From NCBI GenBank assembly GCA_934402155.1, contig CAKRTP010000081.1:1-8010 (forward strand): DNA of 8,010 nt, given 5' to 3'. A model generated the notes under the pieces. It did no database searches, was not told the origin of the DNA, and worked only from the letters and a program-made list of their open reading frames with translations. Position 1 is the first letter of the stretch, and the number at the start of each line of letters is the position of its first letter. The position numbers and the translations under genes were made by a program. This DNA comes from an uncultured Blautia sp. (GTDB taxonomy: Bacteria; Bacillota; Clostridia; Lachnospirales; Lachnospiraceae). Positions 6,452 to 8,010 of this stretch are shown piece after piece.

Positions 6452-7790
6452 TTTTTTCAAACCCGTACACCCATTTCCCCCGCAAAAACAGATACAGGAA
6501 AATCACGGAGCTGATGCTCCAGGTCAGTGGGTATGCCCAGAAAATCACACGGATATCCGGGATAATACGAACTGCCACAGTAATGTAGCTTACGCGGAAC
6601 AGGCACCAGTCGCAGAGCAGAACGATCATCGGAACGGATGCGTTACCAGATCCACGAAGTACTGCTGCGATACAATGAGAAAATGCCAGCAGACAATAAA
6701 ACAGCGCGATTGTTCTGGACTGCATTACTCCATAATGCACAACATCAGGATCTCTGTTAAATGCTGCAATCAGCACCGGTGCTGCCGCATATATAATAAT
6801 ACCGATCAGTTCCGCAATAATGATCGAACAGAGTACTCCGAATCGTGCTCCCTTTTTCGCCCGGTCATACTGCTTTGCGCCAAGATTCTGACTGACAAAG
6901 GTAGTCAGTGCCATCGTAAAACAGGTCACCGGCAAAAAGGCAAATCCCTCTATCTTGGAATAAGATCCACATCCTGCCATCGCCATTTTTCCAAATGCGT
7001 TGATATTTGACTGCACAAAAACGTTCGCGATCGCAATGACTGAATTCTGAAAACCGGATGGTACACCATTCTGGATGATCTGCCTCAGCATAGAACTGTC
7101 AAAACGAATCTGCCGCAGTTCCAGGCGATATTCTTCTTCCACACGCATCAGATGTACCATACAGAGAATTGCACTGACAAACTGTGAAATAGCGGTTGCA
7201 AGTGCTGCTGATCCTACTCCCATGCCAAGACCTGCGATAAAGAAAATATCCAGGACAACATTGACACAGGAAGAAATGATCAGATATATCAGCGGATGAC
7301 GTCCATCACCAACCGACTGCAGAACCCCGACAAAAATATTGTACATGACAACACCCACAGAGCCCGCAAAATATGTACGAAAATACACAACGGATTCCGG
7401 GAGCACGTCCGCAGGAGTTCCCATCAATACCAGGATCTTTGGTGCAAGAAACATTCCCAAAACAGTCAGCACCACACCCGCCACAAGGCCAAAGGCAACG
7501 GTTGTATGGATTGCCTTTTGCAGGCTGTCTCTTTTTTTGGCTCCGTAATACCGGGCAATAACAACACCCGCACCCATGGCAATGCCATTAATAAAACCTA
7601 CCATCAGAAAAATCAGATTTCCGGATGAACTGACTGCCGCCAGCGCATTACTTCCAAGGAAATTTCCTACGATGAGGGAATCCGCAGTATTATACAACTG
7701 CTGGAACAGATTCCCCAAAAACAATGGAATTGCAAAAAAAATGATCTTTTGGGAGATACTTCCCTCCGTCATTCTCAGACTCTTTTTCAT
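6447..7790 (-). CDS. MATE-family multidrug/metabolite efflux transporter
   Basis: This 447-residue integral membrane protein is of normal length for bacterial MATE exporters, which expel cationic drugs or metabolites using a sodium or proton gradient. The sequence is a series of about twelve hydrophobic segments. It opens with the typical MTEGSISQKIIFFAIPLFLG and QQLYNTADSLIVG stretch (7-41). It carries the duplicated loop motif of the two halves, YYGAKKRD at 81-88 and SQNLGAKQYDRAKKG at about 300-314, and conserved NGVPSGFQNS at 241-250. ATG 7790 is preceded by a purine-rich AAGGAAGAG about 11 bases away, a little long for a ribosome site. The gene lies 76 bases downstream of a receiver-domain gene and may be cotranscribed with it. 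The protein ends abruptly at GFEKT. Removing one A from the A6 run (6452-6457) would add 24 coding-like residues, so the C-terminus may be frameshifted. Substrate cannot be told from sequence. Confidence 0.93.
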   Translation of the reverse strand: MKKSLRMTEGSISQKIIFFAIPLFLGNLFQQLYNTADSLIVGNFLGSNALAAVSSSGNLIFLMVGFINGIAMGAGVVIARYYGAKKRDSLQKAIHTTVAFGLVAGVVLTVLGMFLAPKILVLMGTPADVLPESVVYFRTYFAGSVGVVMYNIFVGVLQSVGDGRHPLIYLIISSCVNVVLDIFFIAGLGMGVGSAALATAISQFVSAILCMVHLMRVEEEYRLELRQIRFDSSMLRQIIQNGVPSGFQNSVIAIANVFVQSNINAFGKMAMAGCGSYSKIEGFAFLPVTCFTMALTTFVSQNLGAKQYDRAKKGARFGVLCSIIIAELIGIIIYAAAPVLIAAFNRDPDVVHYGVMQSRTIALFYCLLAFSHCIAAVLRGSGNASVPMIVLLCDWCLFRVSYITVAVRIIPDIRVIFWAYPLTWSISSVIFLYLFLRGKWVYGFEKT

Positions 7791-7866
7791 AGCTGCAATT
7801 ACTCTTCCTTCCCTGTCTTCTGTAAATTAATATCTCTCTACTTTTCCCACGCACCGGGGACATCAA

Positions 7867-8010
7867 TTACAGCCAGCTTTCCAGAACATCATTCAGCTTA
7901 TTCATATCCAGCGGTTTTGCTATATGTCCATTCATGCCCGTATTTTTGGCCAGCTGTACATCTTCTGCAAAAGCATTGGCTGTCATGGCAACAATCGGCA
8001 GTTTTCCCTG
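7867..8010 (-). CDS. C-terminal end of a receiver-domain protein, probably a second hybrid histidine kinase (partial)
   Basis: The frame enters from the right edge and gives 47 residues before TAA at 7867-7869. It reads LPIVAMTANAFAEDVQ, then GMNGHIAKPLDMNKLNDVL. This is the last third of a CheY-like receiver domain: the conserved Thr of AMTANAF (beta-4) and the Lys of AKP (beta-5) are both present, followed by the final helix. The phosphoacceptor Asp lies outside the window. The stretch closely matches the end of the receiver in the complete hybrid kinase at 3506-6313 (AMTANAFAEDVQ, GMNRHLAKPINMD). The protein also stops right after the receiver, with no DNA-binding domain. A hybrid kinase is therefore the likeliest identity, but a stand-alone receiver is possible. 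I see no convincing terminator between it and the exporter gene. Confidence 0.85.
   Translation of the reverse strand, partial: QGKLPIVAMTANAFAEDVQLAKNTGMNGHIAKPLDMNKLNDVLESWL

Noticed and set aside
6446..6458. Programmed -1 frameshift at the A6 run near the exporter stop
   Set aside because: The -1 frame gives an unremarkable 22-residue tail. Only the +1 frame looks coding, and A6 in this phase is not a canonical slippery heptamer.

Overview
The window looks like chromosome from a Gram-positive anaerobe of class Clostridia, most likely a gut Lachnospiraceae-type organism. This is inferred from strong AGGAGG-type ribosome binding sites, moderate base composition, secreted proteins with very lysine-rich N-termini, a hybrid histidine kinase carrying solute-binding sensor domains, and a TasA/SipW-type secreted protein next to a GLUG-repeat surface protein. 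No species can be named from the sequence.

Every gene I can support lies on the minus strand, so transcription runs from high to low coordinates. In that order: (1) 8010-7867, the last 47 codons of a protein ending in a response-regulator receiver domain, probably a second hybrid kinase; (2) 7790-6447, a complete MATE-family membrane exporter, whose 3' end may be altered by a one-base change in an A6 run; (3) 6313-3506, a complete 935-residue hybrid sensor kinase with signal peptide, two periplasmic-binding-type sensor domains, one membrane helix, HisKA, HATPase and receiver domains; (4) 3264-2314, a 316-residue secreted protein with a SipW-type signal segment; (5) 2308 to beyond position 1, a large GLUG-repeat surface protein, of which the first 769 residues are present and the C-terminus is outside the window.

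Genes 4 and 5 are separated by 5 bases and are almost certainly one operon. It is preceded by a roughly 240-base leader region with two candidate promoters, a perfect 10-bp palindrome and a possible hairpin over the ribosome binding site. The sensor kinase has its own compact control region, where a perfect 10-bp inverted repeat brackets an extended -10 element and reaches into the ribosome binding site.

A working picture, which is inference, is a sensing module (a dual-binding-domain hybrid kinase plus a receiver-bearing paralogue), an exporter between the two, and a cell-surface operon that the kinase could control. No DNA-binding output protein is visible, so the regulatory link is unproven. 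I see no tRNA, rRNA, CRISPR array, insertion sequence or phage gene.
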